From NCBI GenBank assembly GCA_036262515.1, contig DATAIT010000053.1, positions 1 to 32,346 on the forward strand: 32,346 nucleotides of DNA. The letters run 5' to 3'. This stretch comes from Acidimicrobiales bacterium (lineage in GTDB: Bacteria; Actinomycetota; Acidimicrobiia; Acidimicrobiales; GCA-2861595). The translations under genes and the position numbers were made by a program. Shown here one piece after another: positions 1 through 7,114 of the stretch (the stretch's first letter is position 1; the number at the start of each line of letters is the position of its first letter). The notes under the pieces are model-generated. The model did not search any database. It was not told where the DNA came from and saw only the letters and a list, made by a program, of their open reading frames with translations.

Positions 1-1
1 C

Positions 2-958
2 CACGGCCCCGGCTGCCCGGTGTGCGTGATCCCCATGGGGCGCGTGGACGACGGCATCGCGATCGCGCGCGAGCCAGGCGTGATCTTCACCTGCTTCGGC
101 GACATGATGCGCGTGCCTGGCTCGAAGGGCACGCTGCTCGAGGCCAAGGCCGAGGGCGCCGACATCCGCATGGTCTACTCGCCGCTCGACGCGCTGCGGC
201 TGGCCAAGGCCAACCCCGAGCGCCAGGTGATCTTCTTCGCCATCGGGTTCGAGACCACGGCGCCGTCCACCGCCGTCACGCTCATGAAGGCCCGCGAGGC
301 CGGGATCATGAACTTCAGTGTGTTCGGCAACCACGTCCTGATCGTGCCGCCCTTGCGGGCCATCCTCGACTCGCCCGACCTGCGCCTCAGCGGCTTCATC
401 GGCCCCGGCCACGTGAGCACGGTGATCGGCAACCGGCCGTACCGGTTCGTGCCGGCCGAGTACGGGCTGCCGCTGGTGACCGCCGGGTTCGAGCCGCTCG
501 ACATCCTCCAGGCCATCGTGATGCTCCTGCGCCAGATCCGCGAGGGCCGCTGCGAGGTCGAGAACCAGTACGCGAGGGCCGTGCGCGACGAGGGGAACCT
601 GAAGGCCCTCTCGATCCTGCGCGAGGTCTTCGAGGTCCGGCCCCATTTCGAGTGGCGGGGCCTGGGCTTCATCTCCCAGAGCGCCCTCAAGCTCACCGAG
701 GCCTTCGCGCCCTGGGATGCCGAGCTGCGCTTCTCGGTGCCCGGCGTGCGGGTGGCGGACCCGAAGGCCTGTCAGTGCGGCGAGGTGCTGAAGGGTGTCA
801 TCAAGCCCTGGGACTGCAAGGTCTTCGGCACCGCGTGCACACCGGAGACGCCCATCGGGACGTGCATGGTGTCGTCCGAGGGGGCCTGCGCGGCCTATTA
901 CAACTACGGACGCTTCACCAAGGCGAGGACGCCCAGGATCCCGGTCCGCTCCGCATGA
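2..958 (+). CDS. hypD: Hydrogenase maturation factor HypD (5' end outside window)
   Basis: HypD is the scaffold, with HypC, on which the Fe(CN)2CO group of [NiFe]-hydrogenases is assembled in the cytoplasm. The frame is already open at the window edge and begins with the family motif HGPGCPVCVIP. It then shows FTCFGDMMRVPG, FFAIGFETTAPSTA and GFIGPGHVSTVIG. The C-terminal half has the cysteine-rich stretch expected to hold the [4Fe-4S] cluster: CQCGEVLKG, WDCKVFGTACTPE, GTCMVSSEGACAAYYNYGRF. About 318 residues are visible; the family is usually about 370, so roughly 55-60 N-terminal residues are missing only because of the window edge. It is followed after a 70-base gap by hypE and then hypF. 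The assignment is secure. Confidence 0.97.
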   Translation, partial: HGPGCPVCVIPMGRVDDGIAIAREPGVIFTCFGDMMRVPGSKGTLLEAKAEGADIRMVYSPLDALRLAKANPERQVIFFAIGFETTAPSTAVTLMKAREAGIMNFSVFGNHVLIVPPLRAILDSPDLRLSGFIGPGHVSTVIGNRPYRFVPAEYGLPLVTAGFEPLDILQAIVMLLRQIREGRCEVENQYARAVRDEGNLKALSILREVFEVRPHFEWRGLGFISQSALKLTEAFAPWDAELRFSVPGVRVADPKACQCGEVLKGVIKPWDCKVFGTACTPETPIGTCMVSSEGACAAYYNYGRFTKARTPRIPVRSA

Positions 959-975
959 GCGACAACCCGCCGTCC

Positions 976-1014
976 CGAGGAAATAGCTCGCCATTTTGGC
1001 GAGCTATTTCCTCG
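976..1014. repeat. Perfect 18-bp inverted repeat between hypD and hypE
   Basis: The left arm CGAGGAAATAGCTCGCCA (976-993) is exactly complementary to the right arm at 997-1014, with a 3-base TTT loop. The arms are 50% GC in a genome of roughly 70% GC. The element starts 18 bases after the hypD stop and ends at the edge of the hypE Shine-Dalgarno sequence (AAGGTGG, 1015-1021). As RNA it would form a very stable hairpin directly 5' of the hypE ribosome binding site. No T-run follows, so it is not a classical terminator. It could be an intercistronic stability or attenuation element, or a mobile REP-like palindrome. What is seen is the palindrome; the function is unknown. Confidence 0.9.
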
Positions 1015-1028
1015 AAGGTGGCCCGGTC

Positions 1029-2123
1029 GTGAGCGACATCGTGGCCGGGCCGTCGCGCGAGGACATCGTCCTCGACCGCATCGAGGCGTTCCGGCGCCGG
1101 CGGCCCCGCCTGCTGGAGGAGGCGGTCAACTCGGCCCACGGGGCGGGCGGCAAGGCGTCGGCCGCCCTCATCGACGCCGTCTTCCTCGAGGCGTTCCGCA
1201 ACGACACCCTGGCGCCGATGGCGGACGGCGCCCTGCTGCCCCTGCCCTCGGGTGAGCGGCTGGCCTTCAGCACCGACTCGTTCGTGGTGAAGCCGCTGCG
1301 GTTCCCGGGCGGTTCCATCGGGCACCTGGCCGTGCACGGCACGGTGAACGACGTGGCCATGATGGGCGGCGTCCCGCAGTGGATCTCGTGCGCCTTCGTG
1401 CTCGAGGAGGGGTTCCCCATCGCCGAGCTCAAGGAGATCGTGGCCGACATGGCCGAGGCGGCGGCGGCGGCCGGCGTCCAGATCGTCACCGGCGACACCA
1501 AGGTCGTGAACAAGGGCGCCGCCGACGGCGTCTACATCAGCACCGCCGGGGTCGGGGTGGTGCCGGCCGGCGTCGAGCTCGGGGCGGCCAAGGTCCGGCC
1601 GGGCGACAAGGTCATCGTCTCGGGGCGCATCGGGGACCACGGGGTCGCCGTCATGCTGGCCCGAGGCGAGCTCGGGATCTCCGCCGACGTGGAGTCCGAC
1701 ACGGCGCCGCTCGGCGAGCTCGTCCAGGTCCTCCTGGCCGCCGCGCCGAACACCCGTTGGCTGCGGGACCCCACCCGCGGCGGCGTGGCCACCGTGTGCA
1801 ACGAGCTGGCCAAGGCGACCGAGCTCCACGTCGCCCTCGACGAGGCCGCCCTTCCCGTGCAGAACGCGGTGAACGGCGCCTGCGAGATCCTGGGGATCGA
1901 CGCCCTCTACGTCGCCAATGAGGGCAAGTTCGTCGCCGTGGTCCCGGCCGCCGAGGCCGACGCCGCCCTCGCCGCCCTCCGGGCCCACCCGCTGGGCGAG
2001 AAGGCGGCGGTGATCGGCGAGATCCGTGAGGAGCCGCCGGGCATCGTCATCATCACGACCGGCTTCGGCGGGACCCGCATCGTCGACATGCTGGTGGGCG
2101 ACCCCCTTCCCCGGATCTGCTAG
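1029..2123 (+). CDS. hypE: Hydrogenase maturation protein HypE (carbamoyl dehydratase)
   Basis: HypE dehydrates the thiocarbamate that HypF places on its C-terminal cysteine, giving the thiocyanate that supplies CN- ligands to the hydrogenase iron. The protein has the PurM/AIR-synthase fold motifs LAFSTDSFVVKPLRFPGG, HGTVNDVAMMGG, GVQIVTGDTKVV and RDPTRGGVATVCNEL. It ends in the obligatory PRIC, with the acceptor cysteine as the last residue. I chose GTG 1029, which has AAGGTGG 7 bases upstream. An in-frame TTG at 996 lies inside the palindrome and is less likely. This gives 364 residues, slightly longer than usual for the family. The gene ends 19 bases before hypF. Confidence 0.96.
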   Translation: MSDIVAGPSREDIVLDRIEAFRRRRPRLLEEAVNSAHGAGGKASAALIDAVFLEAFRNDTLAPMADGALLPLPSGERLAFSTDSFVVKPLRFPGGSIGHLAVHGTVNDVAMMGGVPQWISCAFVLEEGFPIAELKEIVADMAEAAAAAGVQIVTGDTKVVNKGAADGVYISTAGVGVVPAGVELGAAKVRPGDKVIVSGRIGDHGVAVMLARGELGISADVESDTAPLGELVQVLLAAAPNTRWLRDPTRGGVATVCNELAKATELHVALDEAALPVQNAVNGACEILGIDALYVANEGKFVAVVPAAEADAALAALRAHPLGEKAAVIGEIREEPPGIVIITTGFGGTRIVDMLVGDPLPRIC

Positions 2124-2142
2124 CCGTCCGGCGGCACCGTCG

Positions 2143-4515
2143 ATGACCGAGCGCCGTCGCCTCCGGGTGCGGGGCACCGTCCAGGGCGTGGGCTTTCGCC
2201 CGTTTGTCTACCGCGTGGCCGTCGAGCTCGGGCTCGGCGGCTCGGTATGGAACGACAGCGAGGGCGTCCTGGTCGAGGCCGAGGGCCCGCCTAAGCGCCT
2301 CGAGGAGCTGGTTCGCCGCCTGGCCGAGGACGCACCGCCCCTGGCCGCGGTGACCTCGGTGGAGGCGACGCCGTTGGACCCCTCGGCGGCCGGCCCCGGG
2401 CCCTTCACGATCGTCGACAGCCGGGCCGACGCCACCCCCGCAGCGGCCGTCAGCGTGGACGCGGCGACCTGCGCCGACTGCTCCGCGGAGCTGCGCGACC
2501 GGGCCGACCGCCGCTTCGAGTACCCGTTCGTCAACTGCACGAACTGCGGCCCCCGCTACACGATCATCCGCTCGGTTCCCTACGACCGACCGGCCACCAC
2601 CATGGCCGGCTTCACCATGTGCCCGGCATGCCGGGCAGAGTACGAGGACCCGGCGAACCGCCGCTTCCACGCCGAGCCCAACGCCTGCCCGACATGCGGG
2701 CCGCGCCTGCGGTACCTCAACCCCGACGGCTCCCCGGTCGTCGAGGCGGGCGCCGCCCTCGAGCGGGCGGCCGGTGACCTGCGGGCAGGGCGGATCCTCG
2801 GTGTCAAGGGCCTCGGTGGCTGGCACCTGGCTGTCGACGCCTGCAACCGGGACGCGGTGGCCGAGCTGCGCCGGCGCAAGGCGCGCGACGACAAGCCGTT
2901 CGCCGTCATGGCGGCGGACCTGGCCACCGCCTCGCGCCTCGTCCTCCTGTCGCCCGGCGCGACAGCCGCCCTGTCGTCCCCCCGGCGGCCGATCGTCCTC
3001 GCCCCGCGCCGGTCCGGGGCGCAGGTGGCGCCCGGCGTGGCGCCGGGGCTGCCGGAGCTCGGGCTCATGCTCCCGTACACGCCCCTGCACGACCTTCTCC
3101 TCGGCCGCGTCGGGCGCCCCCTCGTCATGACGAGCGGCAACCGCAGCGACGAACCGATCGCCCACGAGGACGCCGACGCCGTCGCCCGCCTCGGCCCCAT
3201 GGTCGACGGCCTCCTCGGCCACGACCGACCGATCCACATCCGCTGCGACGACTCGGTCGTTCGCGATCTGGGTGGCCCGGCACCCGATGGGGCGCTCGAC
3301 GGAGCCGGCGAAGGCGGGCGCGGTGGCGCTCGTCCGGGACCACAGGGGCCGCAGGGGGTGCAGATGGTGCGCCGGTCCCGTGGCTACGCGCCCGAGCCCC
3401 TGGCCCTCCCCGTGGCCAGTCCCCGCCACGTGCTGGCCGTGGGCGCCGAGCTCAAGAACACGGTGTCGGTGGCGAAGGGGGCGGGCGTCGTAACCAGCCA
3501 CCACATCGGTGATCTCGAGCACCTGCCCGCGTACCAGTCGTTCCTCCAGGCCGTCGAGCACCTGTGCCACCTGGCCGGCGTGCATCCCGAGGTGGTCGCC
3601 CACGACCTCCATCCCGAGTACCTGTCGACCAAGTTCGCCCTCGACCTGGACCTGCCTGCGGTGGGTGTCCAGCACCACCACGCCCACATCGCCTCCTGCC
3701 TGGTCGATCACGGGCGCGACCATCGGGTGCTGGGCGTGGCCTTCGACGGAACGGGCTTCGGGTGCGATCGTTCGCTGTGGGGCGGCGAGTTCCTCGTCGC
3801 CGACCTCCGCCGCTTCGAACGGGTGGGTCACCTGGCACCTGCGCCCCTGCCGGGCGGCGCCATGGCGATCCGCGAGCCGTGGCGCTTGGGCATGGTGTGG
3901 GCCGGCCAGGCGCTGGGCCGGGAGGCGGCCGAACGGTTCGGCGCCTCCGTGGACGATCGGTGGGAGGCCGTGCTCGGCGTCGCCGGCCTGGAGCGCACAC
4001 CCACGACCACCAGCGCCGGCCGCCTCTTCGACGCCGTGGCCTCCCTGCTCGGGATCCGCCACCGGGTCACCTACGAGGGCCAGGCCGCCATCGAGCTGGA
4101 GGCGGTCGCCGCCTCGGTCCCGCTCGGCGCGGGGCCGCCGTTCCACCTCGGGGCCGAGGAGCTCCCCGCACCGGTACCGGAACCGGGACAGCGGCCGGTG
4201 GTGCTCGATCCCGCTCCCCTCGTGGCCCAGGTCCTGGCCGCCCGTGACCGGGGCGTGCCGGTGGCGTCGGTGGCGGCCGGGTTCCACGATGCGCTGGGCC
4301 GGGCGGTGGCGGAGCTGTCGTGCCGGCTGGCCACGGCCGCCGGGATCGCCACGGTGGCCCTGAGCGGCGGCGTCTTCCAGAACGCCCGCCTAACGGCCGT
4401 CGTGGCCGCCGAGGTCGAGCGGCGGGGGCTCGAGGTGCTGGTGCACCGCCGTGTCCCCCCCAACGACGGCGGCATCAGCATCGGCCAGGCGGCGGTGGCG
4501 GCCGCCCTCGGCTGA
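2143..4515 (+). CDS. hypF: Carbamoyltransferase HypF
   Basis: HypF activates carbamoyl phosphate and transfers the carbamoyl group to the C-terminal Cys of HypE. The domains are in canonical order. An acylphosphatase-like domain comes first (residues about 5-90, VRGTVQGVGFRPFVYRVA). Two zinc-finger-like Cys pairs follow (CADC from residue 110, then CTNCGPRY, CPAC, CPTC). A YrdC-like domain comes next (about 190-375, GVKGLGGWHLAVDA, KPFAVMA, MTSGNRSDEPI). The Kae1-like carbamoyltransferase domain is last (about 420-785, HHHAHIASCL near 511, FDGTGFG, LSGGVFQN). ATG 2143 fits the start of the acylphosphatase domain and gives 790 residues. A Gly/Pro/Ala-rich stretch of about 30 residues (375-408) between RCDDSVVR and RRSRGYAPEPL is longer than the short linker usually found there. 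Confidence 0.96.
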   Translation: MTERRRLRVRGTVQGVGFRPFVYRVAVELGLGGSVWNDSEGVLVEAEGPPKRLEELVRRLAEDAPPLAAVTSVEATPLDPSAAGPGPFTIVDSRADATPAAAVSVDAATCADCSAELRDRADRRFEYPFVNCTNCGPRYTIIRSVPYDRPATTMAGFTMCPACRAEYEDPANRRFHAEPNACPTCGPRLRYLNPDGSPVVEAGAALERAAGDLRAGRILGVKGLGGWHLAVDACNRDAVAELRRRKARDDKPFAVMAADLATASRLVLLSPGATAALSSPRRPIVLAPRRSGAQVAPGVAPGLPELGLMLPYTPLHDLLLGRVGRPLVMTSGNRSDEPIAHEDADAVARLGPMVDGLLGHDRPIHIRCDDSVVRDLGGPAPDGALDGAGEGGRGGARPGPQGPQGVQMVRRSRGYAPEPLALPVASPRHVLAVGAELKNTVSVAKGAGVVTSHHIGDLEHLPAYQSFLQAVEHLCHLAGVHPEVVAHDLHPEYLSTKFALDLDLPAVGVQHHHAHIASCLVDHGRDHRVLGVAFDGTGFGCDRSLWGGEFLVADLRRFERVGHLAPAPLPGGAMAIREPWRLGMVWAGQALGREAAERFGASVDDRWEAVLGVAGLERTPTTTSAGRLFDAVASLLGIRHRVTYEGQAAIELEAVAASVPLGAGPPFHLGAEELPAPVPEPGQRPVVLDPAPLVAQVLAARDRGVPVASVAAGFHDALGRAVAELSCRLATAAGIATVALSGGVFQNARLTAVVAAEVERRGLEVLVHRRVPPNDGGISIGQAAVAAALG

Positions 4516-4533
4516 CCCGTCGATTCCCGGCGC

Positions 4534-4643
4534 TCACCGGAGCGCGGCCATGCCGACGACCGCTTCGGCCAGCGTGAGGGTGCCGGTCGACCGTAGAACC
4601 GGGTGCCGAAGGCGAAGACGCCCCCGTCCGCCCCCGCCGCCCA
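4534..4643 (-). pseudogene. Remnant of a secreted-protein repeat module, frameshifted
   Basis: On the minus strand one frame reads ADGGVFAFGTRFYG. After a single missing base, the neighbouring frame continues STGTLTLAEAVVGMAALR and then stops (4534-4536). Joined, the two parts resemble the repeat unit of the form DGGVFAFG..FYGSTG..L...VVGMA, which I associate with large secreted repeat proteins of Acidimicrobiia-like actinobacteria. The family recollection is from memory. There is no start codon or ribosome binding site, and only about one repeat unit survives. It fills the gap between convergent hypF and the J-domain gene. A short GC-rich hairpin (4634-4639 pairing with 4645-4650) sits at its upstream end. 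Confidence 0.55.
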
Positions 4644-4668
4644 ACGGCGGCGCGGAGGCCGGGGACCC

Positions 4669-5253
4669 TCAGGAGCCGAAGCGGCGGGAGATGAGGAGCC
4701 GGTCGCAGACCGAACAGAAGAAGTCGAGGTCGTCGAGCCTGTCGGCCCACCCCGGCGGCAGCCACTCCAGACTGCGGCACGTCCGGCACGACACCTTGTT
4801 CGTGTGCAGGGCCTCGCCGAGGCCGGACAGTGTCGACGGGTACTGCTTGGCCGGCTTCGTCCGAGCCACCGCCTTGCCGTTGTGCACCGCCTGTTCGCGA
4901 GCCATGCGCGCCGCGTGCGCAGTCGCGGACTGCTTCGCCCGTTCCCGCTGGGCGACCTCCCAGGGGACTCCGAAGTTCGGAGGCGGCGGCGCCGTCGTCC
5001 GCGTTCGCTCGCGCTTCTGTGTCTGTTTGGCCCGCTTGAAGTGCTGGGCTTCGACGGGCGTCGCCTTGCGGGCGAAGTTGTAGGCGTCGTTGAGCTCTTT
5101 CATCCTGCGCTCCGCCTCGTGCCGAACGTGCTCGGGCGCCTCCACGTAGCGGTCCGGATGGAAGATCTGCGCCATCGTGCGGTAGGCGGCGGTGAGCTCC
5201 GACTTGGAGGCGGTCGGGGGCACGCCCAGGGCCTGATAGGGGTCGACGTCCAC
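4669..5253 (-). CDS. J-domain protein with C-terminal zinc-ribbon-like CxxC pairs
   Basis: The N-terminal 70 residues are a J domain (DPYQALGVPPTASKSELTAAY, with the HPD tripeptide at residues 32-34), which stimulates the ATPase of a DnaK-type Hsp70. A charged, Lys/Arg-rich linker follows (about 75-145). A C-terminal module has two CxxC knuckles (Cys156/159 and Cys180/183) about 20 residues apart, suggesting a zinc ribbon. It lacks the G/F region, the four-repeat CxxCxGxG zinc domain and the C-terminal substrate domain of true DnaJ, so it is a type-III-like co-chaperone and not the housekeeping dnaJ. The start is GTG 5253, with only a weak ribosome binding site. It lies 74 bases downstream of the DUF885 gene on the same strand, with a hairpin between them. 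The client is unknown. Confidence 0.85.
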   Translation of the reverse strand: MDVDPYQALGVPPTASKSELTAAYRTMAQIFHPDRYVEAPEHVRHEAERRMKELNDAYNFARKATPVEAQHFKRAKQTQKRERTRTTAPPPPNFGVPWEVAQRERAKQSATAHAARMAREQAVHNGKAVARTKPAKQYPSTLSGLGEALHTNKVSCRTCRSLEWLPPGWADRLDDLDFFCSVCDRLLISRRFGS

Positions 5254-5281
5254 GCGATCGTCCGGCGAGACCTAGTGGCTC

Positions 5282-5298
5282 GCCCGCCCGGAGCGGGC
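5282..5298 (-). terminator. GC hairpin after the DUF885 gene
   Basis: GCCCGC (5282-5287) pairs with GCGGGC (5293-5298) across a 5-base loop, 30 bases beyond the stop of the DUF885 gene. No U-run follows, so termination strength is uncertain. Confidence 0.35.
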
Positions 5299-5327
5299 CC
5301 GCTGGAGAAGCAGGCGCACCGTCGGGG

Positions 5328-7022
5328 TCAGCAGTTCTCGAGATGCCTGGACAGGTCGGCCAGGCCCATCGGCCCGAGCTCGAGCGCCCGCGCATGGAAC
5401 GATCGGAGATCGAAGGCGGCGCCGCGCCGCCGGCGGGCCGCCTCCCGGCCGGCCAGCCACACCCGCTCGCCCACCTTGTAGCTGATCGCCTGGCCCGGAA
5501 GTCCGAGGTAGCGGTCGACCTCGCTGGCCACGAAGGCGGCCGTCTGCGAGGCGCGCTCGGTGAGGAGGGCGACGGCCAGCTGCGGGGTCCAGCGCTGACC
5601 CGGCGAGAAGCGCTCGTCGGGCGGGACGGACAGCGAGAGGTGCAGCCCGATGTCGATCACGACGCGAGCCGCGCGCATGGCGTGGGCCGACAGCATTCCG
5701 AGCTCGTAGTCGGGGTTCGACAGGTAGCCCAGCTCTCCCATGAGACGCTCGGCGTAGAGGGCCCACCCCTCGCCGTGCCCGGCCGTGAAGGCCATGGTCC
5801 GCTGGAAGCGGTTCAGGCGGTCCTTCAGATACTGGGTCATGGCCACCTGGAGGTGATGGCCCGGCACGCCTTCGTGGTACGCCGTGGAGACCTCTCCCCA
5901 CAGAGGGAACCGCGTCCGGCCCTGCGTGGGGTACCACGTGCGTCCGGGACGGGCGAAGTCCTCCGAAGGCCCGGTGTAGTACTGGGCGGCGGCGCCCCCG
6001 GGCGGTGCCAGCATGGCCTCGAGGCGCAGCAGCGGCGGTGGGATGTCGAAATGGGTGCCGTCGAGGCCGGCGAGGGCATCGTCCATCAGCGCCTGGAGCC
6101 ACTGACGCAGGTTCTCCTCGCCTTCGATGGCCCGCGCGGGGTCGGTGTCGAGCAGCTCGCGCACCTCGCCGATCGTGGCGCCGGGCCGGATTTCTTGCGC
6201 GACCCGCGTCATGGCCTGCTCGATGCGGCGCAGCTCCTCCCAGCCCCAGCTATACGTCTCGTCGAGGTCGAGGTCCGTGCCGTTCCAGGCGCGGGCGTGC
6301 AACCGGTAGCGCTCCTCACCCACCGCGTCGTCATCTCCGGCGCCGGCCGCGTACTCGCCGACCAGCCAGCGTCCGATCTCCGCCATGGCCCGGTCGGCCG
6401 CGCCGGCGACGGTGTCCAGGCGGGCGCCGAGGGGGGCCTCGGCGCCGCGCCGACGACGGTACGCCTCGACCAGGTGCGAGAAGTACGGTCCGGCCCCGTT
6501 TGCCGTTCCGGCCCAGGTCAGGGCCTGCGCACCGCAGGCCAGAGCCTGGCGACGAGCCGCCGGCGTGCCGGCCAGCAAACCCTCATGCAGTGTGGCCCGC
6601 AGTCCGGTGAGCGCAGCAGGCACACGCTCCATGCGCGTGGCCAGGACCTCCCAGTCGTCGGGCGTGACCGTCGCCATGAGGTCGAAGCACTCACGGACCT
6701 CCTGGAGCGGGCTCGACAAGACGTTGAGGTTGCAACGCCATTCCCCGGCGTCGTGCACGTCGAGGAGGGCGGTCAGCCGTTCGATCATGACGTCGCAGGC
6801 GATCTGCTCGCGCTCCCCGGACGGGACCAGCGCCCGCAGGCGGTCGCGGGTACGGCGGGCCAGGTCGGACCGGGCCTCCACGCCGGCGGGACTCAGGTCC
6901 GTCATCTCGGACTCGAGTCCGGTGATGCCCTGCCGGGTGGCGCCGACGGGGTCGAGAGCGGCGGCCGCTGCGACGTAGTCCTCGGCCACGTCGTCCACGG
7001 TGATCACGGACTCAGCCGGCAC
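5328..7022 (-). CDS. DUF885 family protein, probable zinc metallopeptidase
   Basis: The 564-residue protein matches the DUF885 family in length and motifs. A zinc-site-like YHEGVPGHHLQ is at about residues 381-391, and GHGEGWALYAERLMGELG follows at about 410-427; this pair supplies the likely His/His/Glu metal ligands. The C-terminal section (PGQAISYKVGERVW) is also characteristic. Members are thought to be metallocarboxypeptidase-like, but few are characterised, so the substrate cannot be named. No signal peptide or membrane segment is evident, so it is probably cytoplasmic. The start is GTG 7022, with GGAGG about 6 bases upstream. It is divergent from the radical SAM gene across roughly 90 bases. 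Confidence 0.88.
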   Translation of the reverse strand: MPAESVITVDDVAEDYVAAAAALDPVGATRQGITGLESEMTDLSPAGVEARSDLARRTRDRLRALVPSGEREQIACDVMIERLTALLDVHDAGEWRCNLNVLSSPLQEVRECFDLMATVTPDDWEVLATRMERVPAALTGLRATLHEGLLAGTPAARRQALACGAQALTWAGTANGAGPYFSHLVEAYRRRRGAEAPLGARLDTVAGAADRAMAEIGRWLVGEYAAGAGDDDAVGEERYRLHARAWNGTDLDLDETYSWGWEELRRIEQAMTRVAQEIRPGATIGEVRELLDTDPARAIEGEENLRQWLQALMDDALAGLDGTHFDIPPPLLRLEAMLAPPGGAAAQYYTGPSEDFARPGRTWYPTQGRTRFPLWGEVSTAYHEGVPGHHLQVAMTQYLKDRLNRFQRTMAFTAGHGEGWALYAERLMGELGYLSNPDYELGMLSAHAMRAARVVIDIGLHLSLSVPPDERFSPGQRWTPQLAVALLTERASQTAAFVASEVDRYLGLPGQAISYKVGERVWLAGREAARRRRGAAFDLRSFHARALELGPMGLADLSRHLENC

Positions 7023-7102
7023 GGACTGCCTCCATCTGCGTATCCTCCCACGCCGTCGGGGCGCTTCCGCCAGCCCGTCCTCCGGTTGCGCGGGTGCCGT
7101 GG

Positions 7103-7108
7103 CAGACT
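7103..7108 (+). promoter_or_regulatory. Possible -10 box for a leaderless start of the radical SAM gene
   Basis: CAGACT lies 6 bases before GTG 7115, where no Shine-Dalgarno sequence is visible. The geometry matches the clearer TANNNT boxes before several other genes in this window. Confidence 0.3.
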
Positions 7109-7114
7109 CGACGG

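Noticed and set aside
996..1028. TTG 996 as the start of hypE
   Set aside because: It falls in the right arm of the palindrome without a ribosome binding site, while GTG 1029 has AAGGTGG at good spacing and fits the family's N-terminus.
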